Positions 35,487 to 43,995 of a stretch of DNA of 64,000 bases are shown piece by piece. Made by a program: the position numbers and the translations under genes. The notes below the pieces were generated by a model that saw only the letters and a list, made by a program, of their open reading frames with translations, was not told where the DNA came from and ran no database searches. The stretch is from Paraburkholderia tagetis (lineage in GTDB: Bacteria > Pseudomonadota > Gammaproteobacteria > Burkholderiales > Burkholderiaceae), in contig NZ_JAKLJA010000029.1 in the NCBI RefSeq assembly GCF_022213065.1, forward strand, positions 32,551 through 96,550. Direction: 5' to 3'. The stretch's first letter is position 1. Each line of letters begins with the position of its first letter.

Positions 35487-35905
35487 ATGAGCGAAACTCA
35501 CGCGGATTTCGCGCCGCGCAGTGGCTCAAAACAGCACACGCAAACGCGCCGCGTGGACGTGCGCGTGGTCGCCGCGACCAATCTCGATCTCAAGGACGAA
35601 ATACGCGCGGGGCGCTTTCGCGAAGACCTTTATTTCCGCCTCAACGTGTTTCCGATTCGTGTGCCCTCATTGCGCGAGCGGCGCTAGGATCTACCGAAGT
35701 CGATCGCGTGAGCCGCAAGGTGACCAGCCTGCTCATGGGACTCGGCGGCGAGGTCGAGCCGACTTCGCTCGACGACATCGAATCCGCACTGCTCAAGAGC
35801 GCGGTGCGCCAGGCCGACGGCAATCTCTCCGCGGCGGCGCGTACCTTGGGGATCACGCGCGCACAACTCGTGTATCGGTTGACGAGTCGCGGACTCAGGG
35901 TTTGA
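35487..35905 (+). pseudogene. Sigma54-dependent (NtrC-type) activator remnant
   Basis: A first frame contains VDVRVVAATNLDLKDEIRAG and RFREDLYFRLNVFPIRVP, then SLRERR and a stop. This is the part of the AAA+ domain from the sensor I region to the R-finger. A second frame (35708-35905) ends with GNLSAAARTLGITRAQLVYR, a Fis-type HTH. The N-terminal sensor, Walker A and B and the segment between the two pieces are missing. It lies directly upstream of the P450 operator region and may be a former regulator of this or another catabolic unit. Confidence 0.75.
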
Positions 35906-36218
35906 GTAAGACGGGGCTCGTCTCGCGCGGCGGAAAGATGTACCACGCTCCGTCGTCATGACGAAAGAAGAACAGCCCCACTTCGCTCGCCACACCAATG
36001 GCACGGATATAGACGCAGCGCCGCCTGCTGGTCTGTCCGCTGGTCTGTCCGCTGGTCTGTCCGCTTGCCTGTCCGTTTGTCTGTCCGCTGGCATGCCCAT
36101 TTGCGTACCCTCTGCCGCGCCCATGCACGCATCGCGTCACTTCGACTCGCGTGTCCGCCCGCAATGCAAGCCATTTGTCGGCCACGGCCCGCAGCGACTG
36201 TCTCGTCCCGTCCATCAT
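35895..36218 (-). CDS. Small protein of the SLRAV-DKW / FFFRHD family with GQTS repeat
   Basis: The 107-residue product starts at ATGATG behind AAGGAG (36218 or 36215). It has SLRAVADKWLAL near the N-terminus and LFFFRHDDGAWYIFPPRE near the C-terminus, the two blocks seen in the protein at 14624. Between them are six tetrapeptide units (GHAS, GQTN, GQAS, GQTS three times) encoded by a 12-bp tandem repeat, absent from the paralogue. Function unknown; the repeat probably forms a flexible linker of variable length. Its 3' end overlaps the neighbouring activator remnant by 11 bp. Confidence 0.6.
   Translation of the reverse strand: MMDGTRQSLRAVADKWLALRADTRVEVTRCVHGRGRGYANGHASGQTNGQASGQTSGQTSGQTSRRRCVYIRAIGVASEVGLFFFRHDDGAWYIFPPRETSPVLLKP
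36028..36099. repeat. 12-bp tandem repeat, six units, in frame
   Basis: Units of CTGGTCTGTCCG and close variants repeat six times. Because 12 is a multiple of 3, copy-number change would add or remove four residues without frameshift. Confidence 0.85.
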
Positions 36219-36594
36219 CGTCTCCTTCGCGCCCGCCCCAGCGCCTTGATGTTTTGCATCGAATCTCGCCGGCATACACCGTGTCACGCAACCATCGTGC
36301 CAATCGCGTCGCGGCGGCGGCCCTGTCGTGGCCCCGTCGTCGCCCCGTCGTCGCGATACCTGGCAATTGCCGCACTATCTGCCCCGGGCGGCCCTCCCGA
36401 CAAGGCACTGCGCACGCGCACCCACTCGTCGGACGAAATCATCGGGCTCGACGCCGCCCCCTCAATCGATCAAATGATCAAGTGAGCACCTCCGCCGTGC
36501 GTCGCGAATAGATCATTTCGTCACGCGCAGTCCAGGTCGCGCGCGCCGCGTCAGGCTCGTACTCGCGGGTTGAGCGGGCCAGCGCCGCGCGCGG
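36219..36594. other. Intergenic, no convincing gene
   Basis: A short 50-codon minus-strand frame around 36290-36442 (beginning MISSDEWVRVRSAL) is possible but has no clear ribosome-binding site. Nothing else was recognised. Confidence 0.35.
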
Positions 36595-36720
36595 GTGCGG
36601 TGCGGCGTCGTGCGATTGCGGAAAAACGCTTTTGCGTTCATTGCCAACCTCATCAATGATCAGTCGATCGCCCCCCCCGATTCCAGTTCATCGCGCTCTA
36701 CGCAACGCGCGGAAACCAGT
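36595..36720 (+). pseudogene. Decayed fragment of the secreted protein found at 22728
   Basis: The frame reads RKNAFAFIANLINDQSIAPP, parallel to KSNAHSFIANLINDQSIDP of the intact protein. A 34-nt stretch (36635-36668) is identical to 22849-22882, after which similarity fades in a C-rich run. There is no signal peptide and the C-terminal part is lost. It overlaps nothing functional, lying just upstream of the SWIM gene's 3' end. Confidence 0.6.
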
Positions 36721-36754
36721 CGCCGGATCAGGCGGTGCGGTACGTCACTCACAT

Positions 36755-37738
36755 TCACCCGCGGCGTTTCGCGGATTTTGGAGTGGCGGGCGCACGCGCA
36801 GCGGGTTTGGGGGAGGCAACCGGACCGCTCGCCTTTGATGCATCGGGGTCGGTTTTTCTTTTCGGTTTTTTCAGGGCGGCCGCGCTGGGCTTCGTGCCCT
36901 GCGCCGCAACCTTGCCTTTCGTTGCTGATTTCGGCGTCGTCGACCTGGATGTTGTGACTGTTTGCGAAATGGCCGCCTTGCGCGTGCGTTTGCCCCGGAC
37001 CGGCGGCGCATCGGCAAAGGTCTCCGTGTCGATATCGATACCGAACACATCGCCCAGAACTGCATTGTCGAGCACCTTGCCGGAGACCGGGACGGCTCCT
37101 GCCCCGGACAGAGTCGCACCTGTGCTGTTGACGAGCTCGGCGGGATCAACGCCACGTAACGCAAAAAGCAGTTCGGGCTGCTGATCGAGCCGTGTGCCGA
37201 CGCCGTACAGTACGGCTGCGACGTGCTTGCACATCGCCGCCCAGTCCAGGCAGTTGCAACTCAATTTGATCTCTTTCGGCGCGGGGAAAAGCCCGGTGCC
37301 CGGCTTGCAGATGCGGCCCATCACCGCGGCCGACAGCTTGCCCTGCAGCAGTTCGACCATGGAGTCAATCGAAGACGCGCACTCCGCACTCAAAGCACGC
37401 CACTGTTTTTTCGGGCAGGCGACGACGTCGATTTCGATCTCGTACAGGCTTGAGCCCATGACCTGTGCACGTATCCTGCCTGCCGTAATCTGCAGATCGA
37501 TCACTGACCCATTGCGCACGTAGGTACGCCCGCGTGGCAGGCGACTAGCGTAGTCGCTGTAATGCTCCAGGTTATCGCACCATGCCTTGCCCCAGAAGGT
37601 CTTCGCTATGGCCCCGCGATACGGTGCAATGGGCGATAACACCTTGCCAGCCTTGATCGCCGTGGCGACCAGTTGCTCTGCTTTTTTCCTGCGCGCGGCC
37701 ACCGGGACATAAGGCTTCCATCCACCGTAACTAGACAT
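36755..37738 (-). CDS. SWIM zinc-finger protein
   Basis: The 327-residue protein has a SWIM motif CNCLDWAAMCKHVAAVLYGV (CxCx6CxH) around residues 170-190 and a long Lys/Pro/Ala-rich C-terminal tail resembling histone H1-like sequences. The N-terminal part (GGWKPYVPVAARRKKAEQLV, AKTFWGKAWCDNLEHYSDYA) is typical of bacterial SWIM proteins encoded beside SNF2-type helicases. The upstream SNF2 gene ends 18 bp before this start, so they form an operon. SWIM fingers bind DNA or protein; the pair is thought to act in chromatin-like remodelling or repair, but the role is unproven. Confidence 0.9.
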   Translation of the reverse strand: MSSYGGWKPYVPVAARRKKAEQLVATAIKAGKVLSPIAPYRGAIAKTFWGKAWCDNLEHYSDYASRLPRGRTYVRNGSVIDLQITAGRIRAQVMGSSLYEIEIDVVACPKKQWRALSAECASSIDSMVELLQGKLSAAVMGRICKPGTGLFPAPKEIKLSCNCLDWAAMCKHVAAVLYGVGTRLDQQPELLFALRGVDPAELVNSTGATLSGAGAVPVSGKVLDNAVLGDVFGIDIDTETFADAPPVRGKRTRKAAISQTVTTSRSTTPKSATKGKVAAQGTKPSAAALKKPKRKTDPDASKASGPVASPKPAARAPATPKSAKRRG

Positions 37739-37756
37739 CTGCGTTCGTTTCCATGA

Positions 37757-40441
37757 TCAGTTTTCCTGTGCGGAATGAATATCGAGCCTGACAAGATCGA
37801 GCAGCTCCCTGTCACTCATCTCAGTCAGCAGCAGCTCTGCACCGCCTTCAAGCACGTCCTTCACGAGCTGCTGCTTTGTTTCGATCAGCTGGTCAATCCG
37901 GTCCTCAACCGTACCTCGGCAAACGAACTTGTGCACCAGAACATTCCGGCGCTGGCCAATGCGAAAGGCCCGGTCCGTCGCCTGATTCTCGACTGCGGGA
38001 TTCCACCATCGATCGAAATGAATCACATGAGAAGCGGCCGTGAGATTCAGCCCCGCTCCGCCCGCCTTGAGCGAGAGTACAAAAAACGGTACTGATTCAT
38101 CGTCCTGGAACTGCCTGACCAGTTCGCGCCGTTTTCCTACGGGCGTGCCCCCATGGAGAATCAGGCCTTCGCGGCCGAAAAGCGATCCGAGGAAGGCGGC
38201 AAGGGGCTCGGTGGTTTCGCGGAATTGCGTAAACACGAGGACCTTTTCCTGCTTCGCCGCGATCACGTCGACCAGTTCCTTCAGGCGGGCAAATTTGCCG
38301 CTGGCTTCCGGTTTCCACGCCGCGTCGCCAAGCCACTGGGACGGATGGTTGCAGATCTGCTTGAAACGCATCAGGTAGCTCAATACGGTCCCTTTGCGTT
38401 CAATACCCTCGGTACCATCCAGCGCCGCCTCCAGGTCTTTGACGGCCTGCCCGTACAAGGCAGCCTGGACGGGGCTCAGGTGGCACCACGCCTTGAGTTC
38501 GGTTTTTTCCGGAAGATCCGCGATGACACGCCGGTCCGTTTTCAGACGGCGCAGGATGTAGGGCCGCACAAGGTTTCGCAGCGGGCCGAAATGTTCGATT
38601 TTCGCCAGACGGCGGGTGAGATCAGTAAACTCCTTCGCCGAGCCCAGCAGGCCTGGATGCGTGAAATCAAAGATGGACCACAGATCCGACAGGCGATTTT
38701 CCACCGGGGTGCCCGTCAGGGCGATACGTGAGCGGGCCTGAAGCTTCTTGACCTGTTTCGTCTGCCGGGCACCGGGATTCTTGATCGCCTGGGCCTCGTC
38801 GACAATCGCGATGCGCCACTGGGCCGCTTCCAGAACGGGCTGACGCAGCAGCGACCCGAAGCTGGTAATGACGAGATCCGTGTGCATGAGCTGCGCGCTG
38901 TCCAGGGCGCGCAGCTCGTCTGCGGGCGTCATGGACGGGTGAGCCACCAGCACGCGCAGGCCCGGCGCGAAGCGTTCCGCTTCCGCGGCCCAGTTTGCCA
39001 GCAGGGACGCGGGTGCGACCAGCAGGCTCGGGCGCGGACCGGCCGGGTCGCGCTTGAGAATCAACAGCAAGGCAAGTACCTGCATCGTCTTTCCGAGCCC
39101 CATGTCGTCGGCCAGACACGCTCCCAGCCCGAGCTGGCTAAGCAGATAGAGCCACCGCACACCCGCCCGCTGGTAGGGTCGAAGCTGCGCCCTGAGGTCG
39201 GGACCCGGATCGACCTGTGCAAGCCCTTCCGGCTGGCGCAACTGCTGGAGCGTCTCTGCCAGCCAGTCGCCTGCCACGACCTGCGCCCAGTCCCGGTCGT
39301 CGGTGCCTTCGGCTGCATCACCGGCTACGCCTGCCAGCAGGCGCAACGCATCGTTCAACGGCAGCCCCGCCTGCGCGGCCTGCTCCAGACCTTCGAAGCG
39401 CTGGAGCAGGCGGCCGAGCTTTTTCGTGTCCACCTCGATCCAGCGCCCACGAACCCACTGCAGACCGTCGGCCCCCTTGAGCAGACTGCGGATCTCCGCG
39501 GGGCTCAACGGCTCGCCGTCGAGCGATAGCTCCATCCTGAAGTCAAGCAGCGCTTGCCTGTCAAGGAACGACGGTGGCTGCGTCCCGACGCTCGCCCTGA
39601 GCGCCGGTCGCACGGGGCGGCCCGTCGCCCAGGTCGCCGGTAGTCGAACCATGATGCCGGCGGATTCCAGCGCCGGCAAATCGGTGAGGAGGCGCCAGGC
39701 GTCGGCCGGCATCCAGCGCAACGGGTGGTAGATCTCGCGCGATTCGAGCATCGCACGCACCCAGTCGCAACGTTGCGCGGCACGCTGAACCGGCATCAGG
39801 AGGGAGAGCAGTTGCGCCTTGCTGCGCGCCCCGGAAAATTCCTCAAGGGCCCGCGAAAGGGGTTGATGTTGCGTTTTGCCATGGGCAGACAGGCGCGCCG
39901 CATAGGTTGCCATGAACGCGAAAGGCGCTTCGGGATCCTTGCGGTTTTCAGCAAGATTGAAGTGAACACGGCCCACAAGATTCCATGCAGGGTGGCGCGA
40001 CCTGAGAAATGCCTGAAGCGACGCTCCCGTGGCTCCCAGCTCGTCACGCAAGGCACCATCGATTTCGTCCCACAGCGCCGCCAGGACATCCGGCGTGAGA
40101 TATTCAGCGCCTGTCATGGGCGGCGCGTCTTCGATCAGTCCGTCGAGGTCCGCTGCGCCCGGTTGGGCGACGGCGATTTCCCCGCCTTCTGGCGTGGTGC
40201 ACAAAGCCGTGACATAGCGGACACCCAGGTCGCGCCACCATGCCCATGCGGGCGGCAGTGCACGCCCGACGGTCGTACTTCCCAGATAGAGCAACCCATG
40301 ACCTGCGCCGCGCCTGAAGGCCTCACCCAGTGCCACGTCATCGGGCAGGACAGGCGCATCGGCGTCCGGCGCGGCAAGCAGGTGGCCTGCTGGGGTGATT
40401 TTAGGCGCGAGACGGTCGGTATCGGTATCAGTCAAGGACAT
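37757..40441 (-). CDS. SNF2-family DEAD/DEAH-box ATPase
   Basis: The 894-residue protein (from ATG 40441) has the SNF2 helicase motifs: I, DDMGLGKTMQVLALL; II, IVDEAQAIKNPGA with DEAQ; III, TGTPVENRLSDLWSI; V/VI, KAGGAGLNLTAASHVIHFDR and ENQATDRAFRIGQ. The N-terminal 400 residues are the bacterial SNF2-associated region. It is paired with the SWIM gene downstream. Start alternatives at 40510 and 40576 exist without better ribosome-binding sites. It likely translocates on double-stranded DNA and removes or repositions bound protein. Confidence 0.92.
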   Translation of the reverse strand: MSLTDTDTDRLAPKITPAGHLLAAPDADAPVLPDDVALGEAFRRGAGHGLLYLGSTTVGRALPPAWAWWRDLGVRYVTALCTTPEGGEIAVAQPGAADLDGLIEDAPPMTGAEYLTPDVLAALWDEIDGALRDELGATGASLQAFLRSRHPAWNLVGRVHFNLAENRKDPEAPFAFMATYAARLSAHGKTQHQPLSRALEEFSGARSKAQLLSLLMPVQRAAQRCDWVRAMLESREIYHPLRWMPADAWRLLTDLPALESAGIMVRLPATWATGRPVRPALRASVGTQPPSFLDRQALLDFRMELSLDGEPLSPAEIRSLLKGADGLQWVRGRWIEVDTKKLGRLLQRFEGLEQAAQAGLPLNDALRLLAGVAGDAAEGTDDRDWAQVVAGDWLAETLQQLRQPEGLAQVDPGPDLRAQLRPYQRAGVRWLYLLSQLGLGACLADDMGLGKTMQVLALLLILKRDPAGPRPSLLVAPASLLANWAAEAERFAPGLRVLVAHPSMTPADELRALDSAQLMHTDLVITSFGSLLRQPVLEAAQWRIAIVDEAQAIKNPGARQTKQVKKLQARSRIALTGTPVENRLSDLWSIFDFTHPGLLGSAKEFTDLTRRLAKIEHFGPLRNLVRPYILRRLKTDRRVIADLPEKTELKAWCHLSPVQAALYGQAVKDLEAALDGTEGIERKGTVLSYLMRFKQICNHPSQWLGDAAWKPEASGKFARLKELVDVIAAKQEKVLVFTQFRETTEPLAAFLGSLFGREGLILHGGTPVGKRRELVRQFQDDESVPFFVLSLKAGGAGLNLTAASHVIHFDRWWNPAVENQATDRAFRIGQRRNVLVHKFVCRGTVEDRIDQLIETKQQLVKDVLEGGAELLLTEMSDRELLDLVRLDIHSAQEN

Positions 40442-40758
40442 GGACAGTTGTTGGGGAAGTCCCGGTTCGAATGCAGGCAAGAGACAGGCCCGCCTGGAGA
40501 TCACGTACATCCTGCGCCGTGGGGAGCATTGCCTGTCCTGGCAATGGGACGGATTTTCCACGGCAGGGAAATCCATGGTATTTCCATCGCGTATTCAGTC
40601 GACACGATGCGGATCGCCTGTGCGGTCAATGGCGCCAACGTCGACCGCGATGCGGCGCGTTTGGCAGGCATTTCGGCGGGCGTCAGGGTGTCGGCATTTT
40701 ACCCGACGGGGCGCGACGCAAACTGGAATCCGGGGCGGCGTGGCTCAAGGAGAGCGAA
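40442..40758. other. Intergenic, no confident gene
   Basis: Several plus-strand frames pass through, including one beginning MRIACAVNGANVDRDAARLA near 40607 with host-like GC3. None has a ribosome-binding site and a recognisable product. The region should hold the promoter of the SNF2-SWIM operon. Confidence 0.35.
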
Positions 40759-40887
40759 ATGTGCAAAGGCGAGCCAGGATACGGGACGCTCATTGGAGCT
40801 GTCGCGAACGAAATGCAGAAAATGAAAGAGACGCAGCCCGAGCTGATTGCGTATAAGGAATTCTGTGTTGGCGGGCGGGCGCCTTGA
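40759..40887 (+). CDS. Possible 42-residue protein
   Basis: ATG at 40759 follows AAGGAG with 4-nt spacing and opens a short frame (MCKGEPGYGTLIGAVANEMQ, ending FCVGGRAP). It is too short to judge by codon usage and no homologue is recalled. Confidence 0.3.
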   Translation: MCKGEPGYGTLIGAVANEMQKMKETQPELIAYKEFCVGGRAP

Positions 40888-40995
40888 GCAGGTGTGCGCC
40901 GAGATTGATCGGCCTTGAGGCGTCGCGCTTGGGGACGCTCCTGGGACAAGCGCTTAGGAGCGTCCCGGAATATCGCGTATTTGAGATTTTCTGCG

Positions 40996-41430
40996 CTAAA
41001 CAACGGTGGATTGCACCTTGACCTCGTAGCCGTCCGCCGCAATGTTCCAGCAGCTCACGCACTGTGTCTGTTCGAACCTGAAAATGGCGCCCGCGACGGC
41101 CTTGTCGCGGTCGACAGACTCCCCAGATACGCGCATCAACTCGCACCGATGCGGGAATCCGCGATGGTCGAGAATCTCCTTGTAGAAGACGACCTCGACC
41201 TTCGTCAGTCCTGATGCTGGCGTACATGACGCGCGCTGTTTCGCGCGACGCCGGCGGCCCTTGCCCGCCGCCCTTTCCTGCTGCCGCAGTGATTGCTCGC
41301 CTGGCGGGAGAGGTTGAATACGTGGCGCTCCTCCGCACAGGCCCATGATGGCTGCGCGCGGAACATCGGTGCGCTTTCCTGACTGTGGTACGGCACGGTT
41401 GCTTATCTGGGTGGTCGAGCGCGAACTCAT
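40996..41430 (-). CDS. Hypothetical protein with basic N-terminus
   Basis: The 144-residue product starts at 41430 behind AGAGG. The first 70 residues are basic and Gln/Pro-rich (QQERAAGKGRRRRAKQ), possibly disordered. The C-terminal 70 (KVEVVFYKEILDHRGFPHRC, FRFEQTQCVSCWNIAADGYE) look like a compact domain with a Cys-x-x-Cys pair. The frame extends far upstream inside the alcohol dehydrogenase antisense, which is not used. Family not recognised. Confidence 0.6.
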   Translation of the reverse strand: MSSRSTTQISNRAVPQSGKRTDVPRAAIMGLCGGAPRIQPLPPGEQSLRQQERAAGKGRRRRAKQRASCTPASGLTKVEVVFYKEILDHRGFPHRCELMRVSGESVDRDKAVAGAIFRFEQTQCVSCWNIAADGYEVKVQSTVV

Positions 41431-41564
41431 GATCCGACCTCTACTCTCTAACGGTTTCGTCACTGCGCGACTCAATGGCGCGACACATTCATAGTGAGTT
41501 CGCGCCGATCTACTGAAGCTATCGCGCAGCGGCGCGCAAAGCCGTGACGCCGCGCCGCTGCACT

Positions 41565-42602
41565 TCACATTTCGATGATGACCTTCAGCGCCTGCGTGCT
41601 GGCCGCGTGCGAGAACGTTTCGTATGCCTTGAGCACGTCGTCGAACGCAAAACGATGCGTGATGAGCCGGGTCGGATCGATGCGCCCGGCGCATACGGTC
41701 TTGAGCAGCATGGGCGTGCTCACCGTGTCGACGAGACGCGTCGTGATCGACACGTTGCGGTCCCAGAGCTTGTCGAGGAAGAGCGACGCGCTTACGCCAT
41801 GCACGCCGATGTTCGCGATCGTGCCGCCCGGCGCCACGAGCTGCTCGCACAGCTCGAACGTGGCGGGCACGCCCACTGCCTCGATGGCGCAGTCCACGCC
41901 CACGCCATCCGTGAGCTTCATGACCGCCTCTACCGCGTCCGAGGCGCGCGGATCGATGAGCGCCGTGGCGCCGAAGCGCTGCGCGCATTCGAGACGGTTC
42001 GCATCCATGTCGATCATGATGATCTGCGCAGGCGAGTAGAACTGCGCGGTCAAAAGCGCCGCCAGCCCGATCGGCCCCGCGCCCACGATGGCGATCGTGC
42101 TGCCTGGCTCGACCTTGCCGTTGAGCACGCCGCACTCGAAGCCCGTGGGCAGGATGTCCGAGAGCATCACGAGCGCCGCCTCGTCGAGGCCCGCGGGAAT
42201 CTTGTAAAGGCTCGTCTGCGCATGTGGCGTGCGCACATATTCGGCCTGGGTGCCGTCGATGCGGTTGCCGAGTATCCAGCCGCCCGTCTTGCAGTGCGAG
42301 TACATGCCGCGACGGCAGTATTCGCATTGCCCGCAGCTGGAAATGCACGACACCAGCACGTGATCGCCGGGCTTGAGCACGCTCACTCCGCTGCCCACCT
42401 CGTGCACGACGCCCACGCCTTCGTGGCCGAGGATGCGGCCCGGCGTGCAGGTTGGCACATCGCCCTTGAGGATGTGCAGATCGGTGCCGCAGATCGTCGT
42501 CTTCGACATCTTGACGATGGCGTCGCCAGGCTCGCGCAATTCCGGCATCGGGCGCGTTTCGACCGCGAAGCGGCCCGGACCGTTGTAGACCAGTGCTTTC
42601 AT
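41565..42602 (-). CDS. Zinc-dependent alcohol dehydrogenase (MDR superfamily)
   Basis: The 345-residue enzyme has catalytic-zinc residues in CGTDLHILKG and GHEGVGVVHEVGSGV, a structural-zinc loop CGQCEYCRRGMYSHC and the NAD-binding motif VGAGPIGLAA. It starts behind GGAGGG at 42602. Close relatives occur in hypoxia/stress loci of Burkholderia; the family oxidises or forms alcohols to balance NADH when oxygen is limiting. An FNR-like box (TTGAC-N4-ATCAA) lies 90-103 bp upstream. Confidence 0.9.
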   Translation of the reverse strand: MKALVYNGPGRFAVETRPMPELREPGDAIVKMSKTTICGTDLHILKGDVPTCTPGRILGHEGVGVVHEVGSGVSVLKPGDHVLVSCISSCGQCEYCRRGMYSHCKTGGWILGNRIDGTQAEYVRTPHAQTSLYKIPAGLDEAALVMLSDILPTGFECGVLNGKVEPGSTIAIVGAGPIGLAALLTAQFYSPAQIIMIDMDANRLECAQRFGATALIDPRASDAVEAVMKLTDGVGVDCAIEAVGVPATFELCEQLVAPGGTIANIGVHGVSASLFLDKLWDRNVSITTRLVDTVSTPMLLKTVCAGRIDPTRLITHRFAFDDVLKAYETFSHAASTQALKVIIEM

Positions 42603-42691
42603 GTTCCCTCCATCGGCGTTCGGAAATCGGCCGGCGCGGTGCACGCCGGCGCTAGCGGCTTTCATCATGCGCCGCCGATGCCTGGCGCATT

Positions 42692-42705
42692 TGACTTCGA
42701 TCAAA
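42692..42705. promoter_or_regulatory. FNR-like box upstream of the alcohol dehydrogenase
   Basis: TTGAC-TTCG-ATCAA differs from TTGAT-N4-ATCAA at one position. Confidence 0.65.
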
Positions 42706-42835
42706 AGCGCCCTGTCCGATGCGGATCGATGCCCGGCGGCTTCATCGACAAGCTCGCGCGAGCAATGGCCGACGCCCTCACCATGCCGAACGCCAGCCCG
42801 TTGCCCTTCATTCGATGTTCAGAATGCGCGTCGCG

Positions 42836-43330
42836 TCACATCGTCACGAGTTCGTCGATGACCTCGCGCACGCCCCGCTGCGCCCACGCCGCACCGCGCG
42901 CGACGGCGCGCTCGGCCTCCGAGCCCACCGTCCCTCGAAGCGTCACCACGCCCTCGCTCATCTCAGCATGAATGCGGCCCACCGCATCTTCGGCGTAATG
43001 TTGGAGCGCTTCGCGGATGCGCTCGCCGATCTTGCCGGGGTCCGTGCGCCGGCGCGCCTGCACGCCGCTCGTGACGCCCGTCACGCTGCGCAGCTGCGAC
43101 AGCGACCGGATCGCAAGTTCACGCTGCCATTCCCATTCGACGGTTCCCCGCAGAAAGAGATGACCGTCCCGCGCCTCGACCTCCACGGCGCGTTGCGGCA
43201 CTCCCGCCGTCCAGTGCAGGACGGCGCGCGCCATATCCGCAATCTCTTCGTCGCTGCGCTGGTCCGCAGCCGGCCGTTCGAACGTCGGCCCACCCGATAC
43301 GTCCTGACCCGGTTGTGGAGCGTGTTTCAT
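42836..43330 (-). CDS. BON-domain protein (two BON domains)
   Basis: The 164-residue soluble protein has two BON domains, about 25-92 and 95-162, each with the Gly at the core turn (HLFLRGTVEW; VVTLRGTVGS). No signal peptide is seen, so it acts in the cytoplasm or by another route. BON domains are small alpha/beta folds associated with membrane or phospholipid binding and stress. A longer homologue, frameshifted, is at 46720. It sits in the hypoxia block. Confidence 0.85.
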   Translation of the reverse strand: MKHAPQPGQDVSGGPTFERPAADQRSDEEIADMARAVLHWTAGVPQRAVEVEARDGHLFLRGTVEWEWQRELAIRSLSQLRSVTGVTSGVQARRRTDPGKIGERIREALQHYAEDAVGRIHAEMSEGVVTLRGTVGSEAERAVARGAAWAQRGVREVIDELVTM

Positions 43331-43448
43331 CGCGTAGTCTCCGCATGGTTTTCCGATGCGCCGCGAAGCAGCCCGTCGCAGCATCGTGCGCGTGGTGGCA
43401 GCGGCCGCCGCGTGCACTCGATTCGATGCTCACCCTCCGCCGCGACGA

Positions 43449-43946
43449 TCATGCATCGGCGGATGTGGCACGGTGAGGCACAGTTGCAGGCTGCGCCTCA
43501 CCGTCCGGGCGCATGCCCATGAACGGCGCGAGGTACTTCATCCAGTCCGCCGCCTGCGGCACGGTCCCAACCTGCCGCGTCATCTGAGCCGGTGCCGCCC
43601 GCAAGCAAGCATTTTCGGCATTGAAGACCGTGTCGCGAAGCAGCGTCCCGTATGCTGCCTGGTTTTTCGCAGCCGAGACCAGGCCTTGCTCCCACAAGGC
43701 CACGTTCGCGGCGAGGTACTCGCTCATCATCGTTTGCCAGCCGTGCGCGATGGCCCCCGCATCGCAGGTGCGCGCGTGCACCCAGGCATCGCACAGGTGT
43801 TGCGTAGCGGCACGATCGCGCTCGATGCGCTTCGCTTGCAGCGCCAGCACAGCCGCGAGCTGATCGAAGCCGATCTGCGCCATGCGCGTGCCCACGCTCG
43901 ACAGGGAAGCAGGCTGGGGCGGCGTGCTCCGAGGGATATCGCTCAT
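43449..43946 (-). CDS. Phasin-like helical protein
   Basis: The 165-residue product is almost fully helical (MAQIGFDQLAAVLALQAKRI, TMMSEYLAANVALWEQGLVS) with hydrophobic patches, as in phasins that coat polyhydroxyalkanoate granules. The start 43946 has AGGAGA at ideal spacing. It lies next to UspA and BON genes and in the same block as an acetoacetyl-CoA reductase, which fits a PHB-associated role, though the phasin assignment rests on composition rather than a sharp motif. Confidence 0.6.
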   Translation of the reverse strand: MSDIPRSTPPQPASLSSVGTRMAQIGFDQLAAVLALQAKRIERDRAATQHLCDAWVHARTCDAGAIAHGWQTMMSEYLAANVALWEQGLVSAAKNQAAYGTLLRDTVFNAENACLRAAPAQMTRQVGTVPQAADWMKYLAPFMGMRPDGEAQPATVPHRATSADA

Positions 43947-43995
43947 TTCAGTCTCCTGATCGATCAAGTTTGTGCAGTGGCAGACGACACCATGC

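Noticed and set aside
36028..36099. CRISPR-like array
   Set aside because: Repeats are contiguous 12-mers with no spacers and lie in a coding frame.
40471..40887. Full 138-residue plus-strand ORF before the 42-residue candidate
   Set aside because: Its first two thirds overlap the promoter region of the SNF2 gene and look like noise; only the last 42 codons follow a good ribosome-binding site.
40996..42348. Extending the hypothetical at 40996 to a 450-residue ORF
   Set aside because: The upstream part is antisense-like and Arg/His-rich; a good start with ribosome-binding site exists at 41430.
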